NCBI GenBank assembly: GCA_040219135.1
Contig: JAVJTA010000019.1
Coordinates: forward strand, 1-64,000
From: UBA7803 sp040219135
Lineage (GTDB): Bacteria; Pseudomonadota; Gammaproteobacteria; Pseudomonadales; Azotimanducaceae
Reading direction: 5' to 3'
DNA: 64,000 nucleotides
Positions 51,341-60,895 of the stretch are shown in pieces (the stretch's first letter is position 1; each line of letters begins with the position of its first letter). The translations under genes and the position numbers were made by a program. A model generated the notes under the pieces. The model ran no database searches. It was not told the DNA's origin and was given only the letters and a program-made list of their open reading frames with translations.

Positions 51341-51431
51341 CGCCCGGCGGCCCGCAGCCGGCCCGAAGTGTCCGCGCGCCCTCGAGCCGTCGTAACATGT
51401 CCCGATCTCGAGCGCCTGGGGAGGTGGCCGG

Positions 51432-52373
51432 ATGGGCATGCTGATCGACGGGGTGTGGAGTCGGGACGACCTGCAGCGTAACGCTGCCGATGGCGAGTTC
51501 GTGCGCGCCGAGTCGCCCTATCGGCACGTCGTCGGCGCGCCCGACGGGCGCTTTCCCGCGCAAGCCGGGCGCTACCACCTGTTCGTCAACGCCGGCTGCC
51601 CCTGGGCCTACCGGACCATTCTCTACCGGGCTCTGAAGAACCTCCACGACGTCGTGGGTCTCTCCGCCACCCGATCGGCGGCGGGGCCGGAGGGTTGGAC
51701 CTTCGGCGCCGAACCGGAACCGATCCTCGGTGCTCGACACCTGCACGAGGTCTATGCGGCGGCCGATCCGGCGTTCACGGGCCGCTGCACGGTCCCCGTG
51801 CTCTGGGATCTGCAGGAGCGAACCATCGTCAACAACGAGTCGGCGGACATCATCCGCATGCTGAACTCGGCGTTCGACGATCTGGATGCCGTCGACGCGA
51901 CGGACTACTACCCGGCGCCGCTCGCGGACGAGATCGACGCGCTCAACGAGACCATCTACGACAACGTGAACAACGGCGTGTACCGGTGCGGATTCGCGCA
52001 GTCCCAGGCGGCCTACGATGCCGCCTTCGACCGGCTCTTCGAAACCCTGGACGACCTCGACGCCCGCCTGGCAGAGCGACGCTACCTCTGTGGCGGCACC
52101 ATCACCGAGGCCGACTGGCGTCTGTTCGCCACCCTGGTCCGCTTCGATACCGCCTACTACGGCCAGTTTCGCTGCAACCGCAACCGGCTGGTCGAGTTCG
52201 AACACCTCTGGCCGTACACCCGCGACCTCTACCAGCAGCCGCGGGTGGCGGACACCGTGGACCTAAACGCCATCAAGGGCATCTACTATGGATCCCGACC
52301 GCCGGGCATTCTTCCGAAAGGTCCCGTCATCGACTTCGCACAGCCCCATGAGCGCGCAGCCCTTGGACGCTGA
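51432..52373 (+). CDS. Glutathionyl-hydroquinone reductase (Xi-class GST, YqjG-like)
   Basis: 313 residues. NAGCPWAYRTILYRALKNL holds the catalytic Cys (C-P-W-A); VPVLWDLQERTIVNNESADIIRML and the C-terminal Y-rich helical domain follow (FDTAYYGQFRCNRNRL, YTRDLYQQPRVADTVDLNAI). Xi GSTs remove glutathione from glutathionyl-hydroquinones formed from quinones. GGGGAGG lies upstream of the ATG. 3 bases separate it from the next permease gene, so they share an operon. Confidence 0.92.
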   Translation: MGMLIDGVWSRDDLQRNAADGEFVRAESPYRHVVGAPDGRFPAQAGRYHLFVNAGCPWAYRTILYRALKNLHDVVGLSATRSAAGPEGWTFGAEPEPILGARHLHEVYAAADPAFTGRCTVPVLWDLQERTIVNNESADIIRMLNSAFDDLDAVDATDYYPAPLADEIDALNETIYDNVNNGVYRCGFAQSQAAYDAAFDRLFETLDDLDARLAERRYLCGGTITEADWRLFATLVRFDTAYYGQFRCNRNRLVEFEHLWPYTRDLYQQPRVADTVDLNAIKGIYYGSRPPGILPKGPVIDFAQPHERAALGR

Positions 52374-52376
52374 CAG

Positions 52377-53891
52377 ATGAGTGAACGCAAAGTCGGCAGC
52401 GTCACCTACCGTGACGCGGAGCAGGGCTACTTCGAAAACCGTGGCCTGAAGCGCTACGCCGGCGTCTGGTCGCTGTGGGCCCTCGGTGTCGGCGCCGTCA
52501 TCTCCGGCGACTTCTCGGGCTGGAACCTGGGGGTCGGTCAGGGCGGCTTCGGCGGCTTCCTGATCGCCTTCGCCATCGTCACCGTGATGTACCTGGGTCT
52601 GTGCTTCTCGATCGCCGAGATGTCGCCCGCCCTTCCGCACACCGGTGGCGCCTACTCCTTCGGCCGCTCGGCCATGGGGCCCTGGGGCGGCTTCGTGACC
52701 GGGCTCGCCGAGAACATGGAATACGTGATCACCACCGCGGTGGTCTGCTACTTCGCCGCCGCCTACCTGCAGAACATCTTCGCCACCCCGGACGCGGCGC
52801 AGCCGATCTGGTGGCTGGGCCTGTATCTGCTGTTCGTCGGACTGAACGTCTTCGGGGTCGAGGAGTCGCTCAAGTTCGTGGTGTTCATCACCGGTCTGGC
52901 GCTGGCCATTCTGGTGGTTTTCTACGTCTCCGCCATTCCGTTGTTCGAGTGGGACAAGCTCTGGAACATCCCCCCGGATCCGGGTCACGGCACGTTCCTG
53001 CCCAAGGGCTGGCTCGGCGTCGGCGCGGCGCTGCCGTTTGCGATCTGGCTGTACCTCGCAATCGAGCAGCTGCCGCTTGCAGCCGAGGAATCCCACGATC
53101 CGAAACGCGACATGCCGCGTGGCCTGATCTGGGGCCTGCTGACCCTGATTCTGACCGGCGTGCTGATCACCTTTCTGAACATGGGCATCGGCGGCGGCGC
53201 AGCGCATTTCGGCAGCGCGACCGAAGAACCGCTGCTGGACGGCTTCAAGCTCACCATCGGGGTGAGCAACGCCAGACTGCTGGGCCTGGTCGCCGTGGCC
53301 GGATTGATCGCGAGCTTCCACGCGATCATCTACGCCTACGGGCGCAACATTTACTCGCTGTCCCGGGCCGGCTACTTCCCGCAGTGGATGTCGGTCACCC
53401 ACGGCAGCCGCAAGACGCCGTGGGTGGCGCTGGTGGTGGGTGCCGCCGTCGGCTACGGCGTTCTGCTGCTGCTGCACGCCATCGATCCGACCGGGTCCGG
53501 CGCTTTCGGCGGCGTGATCCTCAACATGGCCGTGTTCGGCGCGGTCATCGCCTATGCCATGCAGATGATCGCCTTCCTGATTCTGCGCCGACGCTTTCCG
53601 CACATTCATCGACCCTTCCGCTCGCCCCTCGGCAGCGCGGGCGCGTGGGTCGCCCTGCTCATCTCCCTGGTGACTCTGGTGCTGCTGTTTACCAATCCGG
53701 ACTTCCGGCCCGGGGTCACCGGCGTGGCAATCTGGTTCCTGGCCGGGCTGGTCTACTTCGGCGTGGTGGGCCGGCACCGGCTGGTGCTCTCCCCCGAGGA
53801 GGAGTTCGCCCTGACCCGCGGCGAGCACGGTCTGCCCCAGGCGGAGGGGTTGGGCCACACCCGGGTCGCGGACACCGCACCGGATGCCTGA
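52377..53891 (+). CDS. APC-family amino acid/ethanolamine-type permease
   Basis: 504 residues, 12 membrane helices. SVTYRDAEQGYFENRGLKRYAGVW, LGVGAVISGDFSGWNLG, SPALPHTGGAYSFGRSAMG and AIEQLPLAAEESHDPKRDMPRG are typical of ethanolamine/GABA-type APC carriers. Substrate specificity cannot be read. It lies 3 bases after the hydroquinone reductase gene and 72 before the cyclase. Confidence 0.87.
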   Translation: MSERKVGSVTYRDAEQGYFENRGLKRYAGVWSLWALGVGAVISGDFSGWNLGVGQGGFGGFLIAFAIVTVMYLGLCFSIAEMSPALPHTGGAYSFGRSAMGPWGGFVTGLAENMEYVITTAVVCYFAAAYLQNIFATPDAAQPIWWLGLYLLFVGLNVFGVEESLKFVVFITGLALAILVVFYVSAIPLFEWDKLWNIPPDPGHGTFLPKGWLGVGAALPFAIWLYLAIEQLPLAAEESHDPKRDMPRGLIWGLLTLILTGVLITFLNMGIGGGAAHFGSATEEPLLDGFKLTIGVSNARLLGLVAVAGLIASFHAIIYAYGRNIYSLSRAGYFPQWMSVTHGSRKTPWVALVVGAAVGYGVLLLLHAIDPTGSGAFGGVILNMAVFGAVIAYAMQMIAFLILRRRFPHIHRPFRSPLGSAGAWVALLISLVTLVLLFTNPDFRPGVTGVAIWFLAGLVYFGVVGRHRLVLSPEEEFALTRGEHGLPQAEGLGHTRVADTAPDA

Positions 53892-53963
53892 GCAGAAACG
53901 GGGTGGTCGCCCCAGTCAGAAACTGGGAACATGATCATGAAACGCACGGGAGAGGACAGCAGT

Positions 53964-55022
53964 ATGGTTTTCAGAACCTATCTGGCCCCGGTCGGTCTAC
54001 TGGCAATCCTCGTCTCACTTGCGCTCCCGGCAATCGCGGACTGCGATGCGTACTCCGAACTGCACGGCAAAGCCTGGGTCGACGGTGACTGCATGGAAAC
54101 TCCGCTCGGAGACCGCTGGTGGCCGCATCCGCGGTGGGGCGCCGGTGACGAAGCCGGTTCGACAAACTGGTACACGCAGCCCGAGGTGGTGCAACGCGCC
54201 CTGCAGCAGATCGAAAAGGGACGGGTCCTGAAGATCGGCCACGGCTACGAAGCGGCCATGCCGCTGTTCGGATCACGGCAATTCACCCTGCGAATCCCGG
54301 GCGCACCCACCGGCGGCGTGCTGGGAGAAAACCGCGTGATCTACATGGACGAATTCCTCGCCACCGAGGTCGGTCAGGTGGGCACGCAGTTCGATGGCCT
54401 CGGCCATATCGGCGTCGCCGTCGGCAGCGACGGGGACAAGGCAGAGATGCGTTTCTACAACGGTTTCCGCGGTCAGGAGATGCTCGATCCGTACGGCCTG
54501 AAGCGTCTCGGCACCGAGAAACTCCACCCGATCGTCGCGCGCGGCGTGCTCATCGACGTGGCCGCCGCGCGCTCCGTCGATGCCATGGAAGCGGGCCAGG
54601 TGATCACCATGGCCGACGTTCGACGTGCTCTGGAGCGCCAGGGAATGAGCGATTTCGAGCTCCAACCCGGCGACGCGGTCCTGTTCCGGACCGGCTGGGA
54701 ACGCTACTGGATCACCGACAACGACAAGTACAACGACGGCTGCCCCGGAATCGGCATGGAGGTGGCGCGCTGGCTCGCCGAGAACGAAGTCGGCGTGACC
54801 GGGGCCGACAACTGGCCCGTCGAGGCAGTTCCGAACCCCGATCCCGACTGCGCTTTCTGCGTGCACACGTTTCTGCAGACCCGCCACGGCATCGTCAATC
54901 AGGAAAACCTGAGCCTGGCGACGCTCGCGGCGAAAGGTGTGTACCAGTTCGCCTACTTCTACACGCCGGCGCCGATTCGCGGCGCCACCGGCTCGATCGG
55001 ATCGCCCACGGTAATGTGGTGA
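53964..55022 (+). CDS. Exported cyclase-family (kynurenine formamidase-like) protein
   Basis: 352 residues from ATG 53964, with GAGAGGAC upstream; start at 53937 is possible. A signal peptide (MVFRTYLAPVGLLAILVSLA, cleavage near residue 25) precedes a cyclase fold with GTQFDGLGHIGV (metal site, first His is Gln here), DPYGLKRLGTEKLHPIVARG, VEAVPNPD and VHTFLQTRHGIVNQENL. The family includes metal-dependent formamidases and cyclic amidases. It is periplasmic. Follows the permease in the same direction. Confidence 0.85.
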   Translation: MVFRTYLAPVGLLAILVSLALPAIADCDAYSELHGKAWVDGDCMETPLGDRWWPHPRWGAGDEAGSTNWYTQPEVVQRALQQIEKGRVLKIGHGYEAAMPLFGSRQFTLRIPGAPTGGVLGENRVIYMDEFLATEVGQVGTQFDGLGHIGVAVGSDGDKAEMRFYNGFRGQEMLDPYGLKRLGTEKLHPIVARGVLIDVAAARSVDAMEAGQVITMADVRRALERQGMSDFELQPGDAVLFRTGWERYWITDNDKYNDGCPGIGMEVARWLAENEVGVTGADNWPVEAVPNPDPDCAFCVHTFLQTRHGIVNQENLSLATLAAKGVYQFAYFYTPAPIRGATGSIGSPTVMW

Positions 55023-55057
55023 TCGGGCGCGTCCGTCAAGAGGGAAGCAACGTGCGC

Positions 55058-55492
55058 ATGAATCGGGTCAGCCTGATCACCGCCGTGCTGTTGTGCGGAT
55101 GTTCGGACGTGATTCCCTTTTCCGGAGGCGTCCTTACGGGCACGCCTGCGGCCGCGCCCGCCGACTGGACCGAAGCAGCCCGGCCAGACGTCGTGCAGCT
55201 CGAGACGCGCCCCGGCGACCCCTACTCGGTGAAGCTCTGGGTGATCGGACTGGGACCGGCCCTGTACGTGCACGCCGGCGCCAACCGCGCGACGTGGGTC
55301 GAACACATCGACGACAACCCCGATGTGCGTCTTCTGATCGGCGACGCGCTCTACGAACTGCGCGCCATCCGGGTCAACGATCCGCAGGAGTTCGAGGCGT
55401 TCAGCAACGCCTACGAGATCAAGTACGGGCGCCGGCCGAGAAACGAAAACGTCGCCGAAGCGTATCTGTTCCGGCTCGAGGCGCGCGGGTAG
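55058..55492 (+). CDS. Small lipoprotein, split-barrel-like domain
   Basis: 144 residues from ATG 55058 (GTG 55052 possible). Signal MNRVSLITAVLLCGC with lipid Cys at 15. The rest, KLWVIGLGPALYVHAGANRAT followed by WVEHIDDNPDVRLLIGDALY, resembles the DUF2255/deazaflavin-nitroreductase-like split barrel, but identity is uncertain. Anchored in the periplasm; function unknown. Last gene of the run, converging on the aminotransferase. Confidence 0.6.
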   Translation: MNRVSLITAVLLCGCSDVIPFSGGVLTGTPAAAPADWTEAARPDVVQLETRPGDPYSVKLWVIGLGPALYVHAGANRATWVEHIDDNPDVRLLIGDALYELRAIRVNDPQEFEAFSNAYEIKYGRRPRNENVAEAYLFRLEARG

Positions 55493-55525
55493 AAGTCAGC
55501 AGCGCTTCCGCAGGTACCTCGGACG

Positions 55526-56755
55526 TCAACCCACGAGCAGCGCCCTGATCCCCGCCAGGGCCCGGTCGACGTGGGCCGTGGTGTTGTAGACGTGGGGACA
55601 CAGCCGCAGCCCGCCGGTGGGCGCCCCGGCGATCCCGTGCTCCGTGTACAGCCGGTCCCAGACGTCGCCGCGCCGTCCGGGCGCGACCTCGACGATGCAG
55701 ACGCCGCCGCTCAACGCCGGATCCATCGGGGTGACGAGATCGAGGCCGAGTTCGGCAACACCGCTCTTGAGCCGCTGCGAAAGCTCGCGCACGCGCTGCT
55801 CCACGCGCGCAGCGCCAATGGCAGCGTGCAGTCTGCTCGCATCGGCGATGGCCGCCAGACAGGCGTCGTCGCGCTGGCCGAGCGACTCGAATTTGCGCGC
55901 TCCGACGAGATCGCTCTCCGCGTCCTCGCCCCAGCCCGGGGCGACGATGCTGGGCCATAGCTGCTCGATCCGGTCCGATCGGACGTAGAGGAGTCCCGCC
56001 TCCTTGGGGCCCATGAACCACTTGTGCGCGCTCGCCGTGTACGTGTCGCACCCGAGCGCCGCCAGGTCGACGTCGAGCGCGCCCCAGGTCTGGGCGCCGT
56101 CGACATGCACGTGCACGCCGCGGCGGCGTGCCCGTGCGGCGATCTCCGCGATCGGCAGACGGATTCCGGAGACGTTCGACACGTGGGTCAGGGCCAGTAC
56201 CCGGGTGCTGTCGCTCAGCGCATCGACAAACGGGTCGATGAGCTGGTCCTCGTAGACGGGCCGCACGGGCACCGAAACGCGCCGGACCCGGAAGCCGGAC
56301 CGCGCGGCGCGCACGTCCCAGGCCACGTTGTTGGTCGGGTGGTTCTGATCCCACAGCACGACCTCGTCGCCAGCCCCGAGGACGAGTCCGTTGTTGACGA
56401 CGTTGTTCGCTTCGCTCGTGTTTCGAACCAGGGCGACTTCGTCGACGCTGACGTTGAGCGCCGCGGCGACCCCCGCCCGGGAGCGCTCGAGCAGATCGGT
56501 CAGGCTGCTGCGGTTCTGGAAGGAGCAGTCGCGGTCGATGTCGTAGGTGAGCTGATAAACGCGCTCGGCGACGGACCGGGGCGACGGACACAGGTTCGCC
56601 GCGTTCATCGGGATCCGGTCTTCGGAGAACGCGAACTGGGCACGGATCAGCTCCCAGTAGTCACCGTCGGCGGCCCGGGTCGCCCGCGATGCACTCAACG
56701 CCGCACCGGCGCCGACAGCGCCGAGGAACCATCGCCTAGTCGTCGCAATCGTCAT
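55526..56755 (-). CDS. Tat-exported class V aminotransferase-like PLP enzyme
   Basis: 409 residues. The N-terminus TIATTRRWFLGAVGAGAALS carries a twin-arginine signal. The PLP fold shows VALVRNTSEANNVVNNGLVLG, HVHVDGAQTWGALDVDL and the PLP Lys in ASAHKWFMGPKEAGLLYV. Related to isopenicillin-N epimerase and cysteine-desulfurase-like proteins. A Tat signal on a PLP enzyme implies folding with cofactor in the cytoplasm before export. It lies downstream of the molybdoenzyme gene in the same direction with 25 bases between. Confidence 0.87.
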   Translation of the reverse strand: MTIATTRRWFLGAVGAGAALSASRATRAADGDYWELIRAQFAFSEDRIPMNAANLCPSPRSVAERVYQLTYDIDRDCSFQNRSSLTDLLERSRAGVAAALNVSVDEVALVRNTSEANNVVNNGLVLGAGDEVVLWDQNHPTNNVAWDVRAARSGFRVRRVSVPVRPVYEDQLIDPFVDALSDSTRVLALTHVSNVSGIRLPIAEIAARARRRGVHVHVDGAQTWGALDVDLAALGCDTYTASAHKWFMGPKEAGLLYVRSDRIEQLWPSIVAPGWGEDAESDLVGARKFESLGQRDDACLAAIADASRLHAAIGAARVEQRVRELSQRLKSGVAELGLDLVTPMDPALSGGVCIVEVAPGRRGDVWDRLYTEHGIAGAPTGGLRLCPHVYNTTAHVDRALAGIRALLVG

Positions 56756-56780
56756 TGGCCTCGTCTCCTTGCGTCGATCG

Positions 56781-58937
56781 TCAGCTCAACGGCCCGATCG
56801 GCAACTTGCGGATTCGCCTCCCGGTCGCCGCATAAAACGCGTTCGCGACGGCCGGTGCGATCAGCATTGGTGTCATGTCACCCACGCCACTCAAGGGCTC
56901 GTTCGATTCAACCAGATGCACTTCGATCTCGGGCATCTGATCCATGCGCAGCACCGGGTAGGCATCGAAGTTGGACTGCTGCACGTACCCCTCCGCCAGC
57001 GTGATCTCGCTGGCGATGGTAGAGGACAGGCCGAAGACCGTGCCGCTCTCGACCTGAGCCACGACGATGTCCGGATTGATCGTGAGCCCGCAATCAATGG
57101 CCGTCACCACCCGATCAATCGACAAGGAGCCGTTCTTGACCGAAACCTCGGCCACCTGGGCCATACGGGTATCCCGCTGCCTGCAGATTGCGAGCCCCCG
57201 GCCGCGACCCGGCTCCACGGGTGAACCCCAGTTCGATCCGGTCAGAGCCAGATCCAGGACGTTCTGCAACCGCGCGTCGTCCTGCAGATGCCTGCGGCGG
57301 AAGTCCGCAGGGTCCATGCCGGCAGCTGCGGCCAGTTCGTCGATGAACACCTCTACCGAGAAGACCGCATGGGTTCCACCGGTGCCGCGGTACCAGAGGA
57401 CCGGGACCGGCACCTCGGGAGAGTGAAGATCCACACGCTCATTGGCGAACCGGTACGGATGATCGTGAGCGCCTTCCACGGACATCTCGTCGACCCCGTC
57501 GACGATCCAGTCGGGCGAGTGCCGGGCGGCGATCGACTGACCGATCAGCCGATGCTGCCAAGCCACGACATTGCCATCGGCGTCGAGCCCTCCCCACATC
57601 CGGTGGTAGTTCAAAGGCCGGAACTGGCCTGCCTGCATGTCGTCCTCCCGAGACCAGACGAGCTTCACCGGAGCACGGCCTTCGATCGCTTTGGCAATGT
57701 GAATGGCTTCACCGGTGTAGTCGCTGCAGGCACGCCGGCCGAAGGCGCCGCCGGCATAGAGCATGGTCACCTCGACCTTGTCCGGATCAATACCGAGAAT
57801 TGCTGCCGCCATCGCCTGATCACGAGTCTGCTGCTGTGCGGCGTTCCAGATCTCACAACGGCCTGCGGAGAGCCGCACCACGCAGTTCATCGGTTCCAGC
57901 GCAGCGTGGGCCAGATACGGAAACTCGAAGTCTGCCTCGATCACCACGGCGGCATCGGAAAGCGCGGGCGTGACTGCGCCGGTCTCGCGCGCAACCACGC
58001 CCGGGGTGTCGCTCAGGCCTTTGAAGCGCGCCACGATGTCCGCGGATCCGAGGGTGCAGGCGGCGGCGTCGTGCCATTTCACCTGCAACCGATCCCGGGC
58101 TCGCACCGCCTCCCAGAAACTGTGCGCGAGCAGTGCGATTCCGCTGGGGATCTCGACGACGTCTACCACGCCCGGCATTGCTCTGGCCGCGCGGTCGTCG
58201 AACGACGCCAGACTGGCACCGAATCGGGGGGGATGAACGACGACAGCGGTCAACATGCCCGGCAGACGGAAGTCCAGGGTGTAGACCGCCGTGCCGTCGA
58301 CCTTGGCCGGTACGTCCGTCCGTGGCAGCCGGCTTCCCACCAGCCGGGACGCTTCCGGGCGTTTCAGCGCCACCGTCTCCGGAATCGGCTGCCGGGCTGC
58401 TTCATCGGCCAGGTCTCCGAAAGCGAGCCGTCGGGCGCTCGGCGGGTGCCGGACCTCACCGTCGGCGACGAGAACTTCGGCAACCCTCACACCCCAGACC
58501 GACGCGCCGGCGGCCGCGAGCATCTGCCGGGCTGCGGCGGCCACCTCACGCAGCTGGTCGTAGGAGTTGACCAGAGAAGTGCTGCCACCGGTCATCTGCT
58601 CTTCCCACAGCAGATTGCTGTACAGCGAAGTGTCCGCGCGGGCTCCGGTAGCACGCATCTGCGACCAGGTCGCGCCGAGCTCTTCGGCCACCACGGTGGA
58701 CATGCCCGTGTGAATGCCCTGGCCCATTTCCGTGTGCTTGCAGAAGACGGTCACGGTGTTATCGGTGTCAACTCGGATGAAGGCGTGTGGATCCCAGGCC
58801 AGCGGTCGGAGGTGGCCTGGGACGTTTTCCAGCGGATCGGCGGTTGCCGCAGCCCGGAAAGTGATACCCAAGAGCAGCCCACATCCTGCCCCAGCGGCGG
58901 ATCTCATGAACGCCCGTCGGGTCGCATTGATCTCCAC
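56781..58937 (-). CDS. IorB-like molybdenum hydroxylase large subunit, orphan
   Basis: 718 residues from GTG 58937 with AGGGAG upstream. Tat-type signal (TRRAFMRSAAGAGCGLL). It shows aldehyde dehydrogenase/isoquinoline oxidoreductase blocks: FCKHTEMGQGIHTGMSTVVA, LPRTDVPAKVDGTAVYTLDF, VTMLYAGGAFGRRACSDYTG, LWYRGTGGTHAVFSVEVFID and TAIDCGLTINPDIV. The active-site loop reads SGVGDMTPMLIAPAVANAF where family members have GVGE, so the catalytic Glu is Asp. The 2Fe-2S small subunit (IorA) is not adjacent. It would hydroxylate an N-heterocycle or aldehyde in the periplasm. Confidence 0.87.
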   Translation of the reverse strand: MEINATRRAFMRSAAGAGCGLLLGITFRAAATADPLENVPGHLRPLAWDPHAFIRVDTDNTVTVFCKHTEMGQGIHTGMSTVVAEELGATWSQMRATGARADTSLYSNLLWEEQMTGGSTSLVNSYDQLREVAAAARQMLAAAGASVWGVRVAEVLVADGEVRHPPSARRLAFGDLADEAARQPIPETVALKRPEASRLVGSRLPRTDVPAKVDGTAVYTLDFRLPGMLTAVVVHPPRFGASLASFDDRAARAMPGVVDVVEIPSGIALLAHSFWEAVRARDRLQVKWHDAAACTLGSADIVARFKGLSDTPGVVARETGAVTPALSDAAVVIEADFEFPYLAHAALEPMNCVVRLSAGRCEIWNAAQQQTRDQAMAAAILGIDPDKVEVTMLYAGGAFGRRACSDYTGEAIHIAKAIEGRAPVKLVWSREDDMQAGQFRPLNYHRMWGGLDADGNVVAWQHRLIGQSIAARHSPDWIVDGVDEMSVEGAHDHPYRFANERVDLHSPEVPVPVLWYRGTGGTHAVFSVEVFIDELAAAAGMDPADFRRRHLQDDARLQNVLDLALTGSNWGSPVEPGRGRGLAICRQRDTRMAQVAEVSVKNGSLSIDRVVTAIDCGLTINPDIVVAQVESGTVFGLSSTIASEITLAEGYVQQSNFDAYPVLRMDQMPEIEVHLVESNEPLSGVGDMTPMLIAPAVANAFYAATGRRIRKLPIGPLS

Positions 58938-59002
58938 TTCACTTCTCCCTGTCAGCGGCCATGGTGTTCCTGATGCTGTCCAGGTGAGGGCCGGGAACAG
59001 CC

Positions 59003-59860
59003 TCAGGAGGAAGCCCCCGGGGCACCCGCGTCGACCAGGGCGTTCGACTGTGCCGACCACTCGAAGTCCTCGAGCAGCCGGCTGAAGCGTTTTTCCACCA
59101 GCCGGCGGAACCGTGGGTCCGTGAAGATATAGAGGCGGTTCGCCCGTACCGCCTCGATGACAAGCCGTCCCGCCACCGCCGGGTCGAGACCCTGGGCGAT
59201 TTCGCCCGGATCCTCCATCACCGCGACCCTGGAGCGCTGCGGTCCGAACCGCGACTGTCTGTTGCGCGGCGCCTCGAAGATGTTGGTGTTCACGGCGCCC
59301 GGGCACAGCACCGACGCCCCGAAACCGCCCTCGCGCCCTTCCTGGCGCAGCACCTCCGTCAGCCCCACCACCGCGAACTTGGTCGAGTTGTAGGGGCCCC
59401 AGCCCGCCATACCACCGAGCAGGCCGGCCATGGAGGCGGTGTTGACGATGTGGCCGCCCTCGCCCTGGCGCTTGAGATGCGGCACGAACGCTTCGCAGCC
59501 GTGGACTACGCCCATCAGGTTGACGCCGACGCTCCAGTCCCAGTCGCCGGGGTCGCATTCGTCGACGTAGCCGCCCGTGCTCACCCCGGCGTTGTTGCAT
59601 ACCAGGTGCACCTTGCCGAAAGCCTCGAGCGTGGCTTTCGCGGCCGCTTGCACCGAGTCGCGCTCGGAGACGTCGCAGACCAGGGACTGCGCGTCCACGC
59701 CGGCGCTCTGCAGCGAGTCGCACGCCTGCTGCAGCGCGTCGCGCTCGATGTCGGCGATCATCACCCGCATGCCCTCGGCGCCCGCCGCCCGGGCGATGCC
59801 GAGGCCAATGCCGCTGGCGCCGCCCGTGACGAACGCCACCTTTCCGTTCAGCTCCTGCAT
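59003..59860 (-). CDS. Short-chain dehydrogenase/reductase
   Basis: 285 residues. TGGASGIGLGIARA, NNAG near residue 92, NTASMAGLLGG (Ser), YNSTKFAVVGL (YxxxK) and CPGAVNTNI are all intact. C-terminal tail contains YIFTDPRFRRLVEKRF. NAD(P)-dependent, substrate unknown. It precedes the molybdenum enzyme on the minus strand by about 65 bases and diverges from NudC. Confidence 0.92.
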   Translation of the reverse strand: MQELNGKVAFVTGGASGIGLGIARAAGAEGMRVMIADIERDALQQACDSLQSAGVDAQSLVCDVSERDSVQAAAKATLEAFGKVHLVCNNAGVSTGGYVDECDPGDWDWSVGVNLMGVVHGCEAFVPHLKRQGEGGHIVNTASMAGLLGGMAGWGPYNSTKFAVVGLTEVLRQEGREGGFGASVLCPGAVNTNIFEAPRNRQSRFGPQRSRVAVMEDPGEIAQGLDPAVAGRLVIEAVRANRLYIFTDPRFRRLVEKRFSRLLEDFEWSAQSNALVDAGAPGASS

Positions 59861-59943
59861 GGTGCCTCCCCGCCCACGTGCTGCCCTGTCGGACGTACAA
59901 TACGCAGGTAAACCCCAGTTCGCATCAAGACAGGAGTCTGGCC

Positions 59944-60879
59944 TTGTCCCTCGTGCATACCTTTGCCGGCAACCCCCTGGACCGCGCCGACGCGAGGCGC
60001 CGCGACCCGCAGTGGCTGGAAGCCGCCGCGCGGGCGCCGGAAACCCGCATCCTCCCCCTGCACCAGTTGAACGTCCTGGTCGACGGTCTGGGCGGCGCGC
60101 CGCGCCTCGGCTGGTTGAAGTACGACGACGTCCGCTGGCTCGAGGTGGACCTGCCGCCGGTGTTTCTCGGCGTGGACGCGGAGGGTGTCGCGCATTTCGC
60201 CCAGGACATCTCCGCGCTGCACGACCCCAATCACGAGTTGAACCTCGGCGACGGCTTCTCCTTTCAGGAGTCCCGGGGCGCGGCGATGGCGCTACCCGGC
60301 CCGGACACGGGAATACTCGCCCAGGCCCGCGCGCAGATCGGCTGGCACCAGAGCCACCAGTTCTGCAGCGTCTGCGGCGAGCGCACCGTCCAAGGCAAGG
60401 GCGGCCACGTCCGCGACTGCCCGGCGTGCTCGGCCAGCCACTTTCCGCGCACCGACCCGGTGGCGATCATGCTGATCGTCGACGGCGACCGCTGCCTGCT
60501 CGGCCAGAGCAAGGGTCCCCTGGTGCGGATCGGCATGTTCTCGGCGCTGGCGGGCTTCGTCGACCAGGGGGAGAGCATCGAAGAGGCGGTACGACGCGAG
60601 ACCAAGGAAGAAGCCGGCATCACAGTCGGTCAGGTGCGATACCACTCCTCGCAGCCGTGGCCTTTCCCGTCGTCGCTGATGATCGGTTGCCATGGCGTCG
60701 CCGAGAGCACCGAGATCGCCATCGACGACGAAGAGATGCACGACGTGCGCTGGTTCGAGCGCGATGCCATTCAGGCCGCAATCGCCGGTGAGCATCCGGA
60801 TTTCAAGGTTCCCGGCGAGATCGCCATCGCCCACCACCTCATCCGCGCCTGGGCAGAGGGCGAGGTGCCGGTTGGCTGA
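59944..60879 (+). CDS. nudC: NADH pyrophosphatase NudC
   Basis: 311 residues from TTG 59944; AGGAG lies about 9 bases upstream, and GTG 59953 is an alternative. N-terminal domain, then a zinc ribbon (FCSVCGERTV, DCPACSASHFPR) and Nudix box GFVDQGESIEEAVRRETKEE followed by AGI, then SQPWPFPSSLMIG, the SQPWPFPxS motif specific for NudC. It hydrolyses NAD(H) and removes NAD caps from RNA. It stands divergent from the SDR gene. Confidence 0.94.
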   Translation: MSLVHTFAGNPLDRADARRRDPQWLEAAARAPETRILPLHQLNVLVDGLGGAPRLGWLKYDDVRWLEVDLPPVFLGVDAEGVAHFAQDISALHDPNHELNLGDGFSFQESRGAAMALPGPDTGILAQARAQIGWHQSHQFCSVCGERTVQGKGGHVRDCPACSASHFPRTDPVAIMLIVDGDRCLLGQSKGPLVRIGMFSALAGFVDQGESIEEAVRRETKEEAGITVGQVRYHSSQPWPFPSSLMIGCHGVAESTEIAIDDEEMHDVRWFERDAIQAAIAGEHPDFKVPGEIAIAHHLIRAWAEGEVPVG

Positions 60880-60895
60880 TCCGGTCTGCGCGCAA

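Noticed and set aside
56781..59900. Single 1039-residue open frame spanning the SDR and the molybdoenzyme
   Set aside because: The N-terminal 300 codons are an out-of-frame reading of the SDR gene; the real molybdoenzyme starts at GTG 58937 with AGGGAG and a Tat signal.
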